Source: Desulforhopalus sp.
GTDB lineage: Bacteria; Desulfobacterota; Desulfobulbia; Desulfobulbales; Desulfocapsaceae
DNA length: 64,000 bases
Direction of reading: 5' to 3'
NCBI GenBank assembly: GCA_023231425.1
Contig: JALNVI010000001.1
Span: 25,214 to 89,213 of the forward strand
Below, one piece after another: positions 61,952-64,000 of this stretch (positions within the stretch are counted from its first letter, which is position 1; every line of letters starts with the position of its first letter). Position numbers and translations under genes: made by a program. Under the pieces are notes generated by a model. That model was not told the origin of the DNA and did not search any database. It was given only the letters and a program-made list of their open reading frames with translations.

Positions 61952-62064
61952 AACAACAAAAGAGTATAAAAGTAAAAAAATATTTTGACATCTTTATTAC
62001 AAATCATTTCTTTATAAGACCAAAATACGGATACTTTTCCTTCAATAAAAAGATATTATTACAC

Positions 62065-62244
62065 GGAGACCTTAAATAATAAGTCTTTCGCCCATATTCT
62101 TCGTTACAGTCAAAAAGTTATCCTCCGACAAAGCGAGGAACGAGACGCCGAGGTAAACGCCAGACTCCGCTATCAAACATCGCTCTAATAAATTTTCTTC
62201 TCTGCCTCGAATATGAACGAGAGAGAAGATTATTCAAGGTACCC
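62065..62244 (+). repeat. Inverted-end element, full 180 bp copy
   Basis: Begins CGGAGACCTTAAATAATAAG and ends AGATTATTCAAGGTACCC; the interior matches 55763-55942 closely (TTCTTCGTTACAGTCAAAAA, GACAAAGCGAGGAACGAGAC, GAGGTAAACGCCAGACTCCG, CTGCCTCGAATATGAACGAG). Confidence 0.8.
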
Positions 62245-62380
62245 ACCGTCTAAAAAAGGCGTATTCTTTAGTTTCTGAATATTTGCACGATACTCGGCAA
62301 TGGCGAAGATGGTGGAGTTCTGGATCAATGGATATGCTGTCTGCTGGACGAAAACAAAAAGGTACCTTTGCAGAACGGGT

Positions 62381-62421
62381 CTGTTCACCGCAGACCTCTT
62401 TCTAAGCTCTGCGGTGAACAG
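62381..62421. repeat. Perfect 14-bp inverted repeat downstream of dgkA
   Basis: CTGTTCACCGCAGA and TCTGCGGTGAACAG around a 13-base loop, ending six bases before the dgkA stop. It could act as a terminator or mRNA-stabilising hairpin for the aroD-dgkA transcript, although the T-run on the minus strand begins only about 20 bases further on. Confidence 0.6.
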
Positions 62422-62426
62422 ATATA

Positions 62427-62804
62427 TTAGAACAGTGCAATCTCAAGCCAGCAGACAGTCATCAGTAGCAGACTGAGAAAAACCGCCGCTGAACCCATAT
62501 CTTTAGCCTGACCAGAAAGCCTGTGCCGTTCCATGCCAATGCGATCAACTACAGCCTCAATGGCAGAGTTGAGTAACTCAACTATCAACACGAGCAGCCC
62601 TGAACCAATGAGTAAAAAATGCTCTACCGCTCCATCACCGAGCCAGAAGGCAAAGGGCAGCATGAGAAAGACCAGTATCAGCTCCTGGCGGAAAGCCGCC
62701 TCATACTTCACCGCCGAGATAAACCCCCGCCATGAGTAATATGCGGCCCAGAGGATACGGTCCATCCCCTTTCGGCCGGGCTTATTATTATCCTCACCAG
62801 CCAT
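62427..62804 (-). CDS. dgkA: Diacylglycerol kinase (DgkA/undecaprenol kinase family)
   Basis: A 125 aa inner-membrane kinase with three hydrophobic segments and the family motif VELLNSAIEAVVDRIGMERH followed by AKDMGSAAVFLSLLL. It recycles diacylglycerol to phosphatidate in Gram-negatives, notably that released by LPS and periplasmic-glucan modification. The N-terminus is slightly long and charged. The ATG shares one base with the aroD stop. Confidence 0.95.
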   Translation of the reverse strand: MAGEDNNKPGRKGMDRILWAAYYSWRGFISAVKYEAAFRQELILVFLMLPFAFWLGDGAVEHFLLIGSGLLVLIVELLNSAIEAVVDRIGMERHRLSGQAKDMGSAAVFLSLLLMTVCWLEIALF

Positions 62805-63592
62805 TATGCCTCCCTCCCATAAAACAGTTTCATTGCACTGCGCATCTGTTCAAAGGGGAGTTGTCCCGGTGCCGAACTTCCCAGCCCGTCACCAAAAGTA
62901 ACATCAGAGCCGAAAAGCCCCCCCACCAGCCTCGTCATGGAGCCGTATTGGCCCATAGAGATTGTTATCATGGGAACCTTAACCTGACCATTTCGCGCCC
63001 GGTTCGTTGCCGACAGCAGGGTGAGCACATCACCATAATTCTGCGCTGTAACCGCAACTTTAGCGATATCAGCCCCCTGCTCTTCGGCATTCATGAGCAG
63101 CGACAGAATATCCTTTTCTTCAGGTGTCTCGATGAAGTTGTGACTGGAATAGATAAGACGAACTCCCTGCCCGTCAGCCATTTCCCGCAGTCTGGAAAGA
63201 AAGCCACGGCCACAGGAGAGCTCGGCGTCAATTATATCAGCAAGGCCGGTCTCCATCACTTTTTTGTAGAGATCCAGTCTCATGGCATCGGTCAGGCCAG
63301 CCGCACCAGCAAACCCTCCTTCCTCTTTTCGTCTGCAGGTAAAAATCAACGGAATATCAACAATAAGATCACGGATACCCCGGAGTATCTCCAGACAGGA
63401 CTTTACCTGCGAGACGCCAACATAACCATCTACCCGCCACTCAAGGATATCGGGATTCAAGGCGGTCACCGCCTCTGTTTTAACAAAAATATCTTCCGTT
63501 GTTTTCCCTGCCAGTGGCAGACATATTAATGGTTTGTCTCCACCTATCTGACGATTGCGAATGGTTACTTGCTTTAAACTCTGTGTTCTCAT
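62804..63592 (-). CDS. aroD: 3-dehydroquinate dehydratase, type I
   Basis: Third step of the shikimate pathway: 3-dehydroquinate to 3-dehydroshikimate by way of a Schiff base. The 262 aa protein has LEWRVDGY (substrate Glu/Arg), the catalytic His in YSSHNFIETP, the Schiff-base Lys in DIAKVAVTAQ and MGQYGSMTRLVGGLFGSD near the end. It overlaps dgkA by one base, and its ATG overlaps the stop of a short ORF upstream (ATGA). Confidence 0.95.
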   Translation of the reverse strand: MRTQSLKQVTIRNRQIGGDKPLICLPLAGKTTEDIFVKTEAVTALNPDILEWRVDGYVGVSQVKSCLEILRGIRDLIVDIPLIFTCRRKEEGGFAGAAGLTDAMRLDLYKKVMETGLADIIDAELSCGRGFLSRLREMADGQGVRLIYSSHNFIETPEEKDILSLLMNAEEQGADIAKVAVTAQNYGDVLTLLSATNRARNGQVKVPMITISMGQYGSMTRLVGGLFGSDVTFGDGLGSSAPGQLPFEQMRSAMKLFYGREA

Positions 63593-63738
63593 ATTTTGAA
63601 CCCTGCCAGCAGCCCGTCAAGACTGACGGAATTAACGATCTGCAACATGTTAAATAAATGATTGAGGGGTACCCTGAAGACTTCACGAACTGACTTAAAA
63701 AATTTTCTCGTCACGGCTTTTAAAATTGATGCTCTCAT
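63589..63738 (-). CDS. Possible 49-aa protein coupled to aroD
   Basis: An open frame of 49 codons opening with ATG after GAGGGACCAAGACTC and ending in TGA that overlaps the aroD start as ATGA. It reads MRASILKAVTRKFFKSVREV, FRVPLNHLFNMLQIVNSVSL, DGLLAGFKI: basic N-terminus, amphipathic or hydrophobic rest. No family is recognised. The ribosome binding site and the four-base overlap are the evidence; it may equally be the broken end of something larger. Confidence 0.4.
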   Translation of the reverse strand: MRASILKAVTRKFFKSVREVFRVPLNHLFNMLQIVNSVSLDGLLAGFKI

Positions 63739-63743
63739 GAGTC

Positions 63744-64000
63744 TTGGTCCCTCAAAAAAATTTTGAGTTTACCCGTGCGGAGTATGCGCCCAACACCTAC
63801 AGTCGACTCATTAACTACAAGGGAGAAAAGTTCAGTGAGATCTATGGTGGAATCGCCGTGAACTGGGAGGTCGGCAACGACGGCATGACCTCTGCTTTCC
63901 ACATCCGCAAAGACATGACGTTTCCTTCTGGAAAAAAACTCACCGCAGACGCTGTCGTCTACTCGATGGTGCGCATGGTAAAGCTCAATCTCTCTCCTGC
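63744..64000 (+). pseudogene. 5'-truncated peptide/nickel ABC substrate-binding protein fragment
   Basis: From about 63765 to the edge the + frame reads EFTRAEYAPNTYSRLINYKG, then IAVNWEVGNDGMTSAFHIRK, DMTFPSGKKLTADAVVYSMV and so on, the SBP_bac_5 (OppA/DppA/NikA) pattern 'LA..WE.S.DG.T.TF.LR.G..F.dG.plTA.DVv.S'. The signal peptide and the first ~50 residues are missing: the frame has a TGA at 63738-63740 and only a TTG at 63744 that could start it. The homology begins abruptly after an A7/T4 run. A truncated gene or a sequence junction is likely; the 3' part lies outside the window. Confidence 0.6.

Noticed and set aside
63480..63686. 68-codon minus frame at the right end
   Set aside because: Out of frame with both aroD and the coupled 49-codon ORF, and without a ribosome binding site.

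Overview
The window reads as a chromosomal segment of a Gram-negative, LPS-bearing bacterium, most likely a Desulfobacterota member close to Desulfobulbales. The basis is the gene mix: a KDO/lipid A arm (kdsA-kdsC-lptC), GatB, HemW, a Bat aerotolerance operon, a DUF362 ferredoxin-type protein, an RdgC-like pair and a 'dedicated sortase' two-component pair. The lineage call is an inference. No phage, CRISPR array or transposase gene was seen.

Layout. 1-3.4 kb: pyrG (cut by the left edge), kdsA, kdsC and lptC, overlapping or tightly spaced on +. 3.4-3.9 kb: a repeat cluster around a decayed GxxExxY gene. 3.9-9.4 kb: trmO, a histidine phosphatase, and two paralogous Na+ symporters of the NSS family with a YheT-type hydrolase. 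9.4-14.8 kb: a KefB-type antiporter and a NitT/TauT-type ABC importer operon, separated by copies of a dispersed repeat. 15-18.8 kb: an envelope glycan cluster (DUF6165, GT9, GT10, MltB-like transglycosylase). 18.9-19.5 kb: a noncoding stretch with DnaA-box-like sites and an orphan promoter/terminator pair (candidate small RNA). 19.5-29.4 kb: housekeeping genes (NapH-like Fe-S membrane protein, hemW, radC, gatB), a two-gene RdgC-like unit, a DUF362 protein and a PIF1-type helicase. 29.4-32.3 kb: histidine kinase and response regulator resembling the proteobacterial dedicated-sortase pair, with no sortase here. 33-33.5 kb: a duplicated tRNA-Lys/tRNA-Glu unit. 33.6-46.2 kb: two MoxR/von Willebrand A (vWA) modules, a MoxR-DUF2201 trio on - and the full moxR-DUF58-DUF4381-batA-batB/C-batD-batE operon on +.

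46.5-61.9 kb is the most unusual part. After tatD comes a + strand run: coiled-coil lipoprotein, CtpA-type S41 protease, periplasmic SH3/vWA protein, ABC ATPase, FtsX-type permease, formylglycine-enzyme-like (FGE/SUMF1) protein, glycine-zipper lipoprotein, and two tandem paralogous exported proteins of about 800 aa with no function I can recognise. The ATPase, permease, FGE-like and lipoprotein set matches the TagT/TagS/TagR/TagQ module that controls the PpkA kinase in type VI secretion, and the vWA protein resembles the periplasmic half of PpkA, but neither a kinase domain nor any T6SS structural gene is present. My reading is that it is a free-standing envelope sensing or assembly system.

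The right end holds dgkA and aroD on -, a 49-codon ORF overlapping aroD, and a 5'-truncated peptide-binding protein fragment. Two dispersed repeat families run through intergenic spaces: a ~180 bp element with inverted ends (at least six full or near-full copies plus fragments), and a TTCGCG-rich repeat with four copies. Antisense shadow ORFs were omitted.
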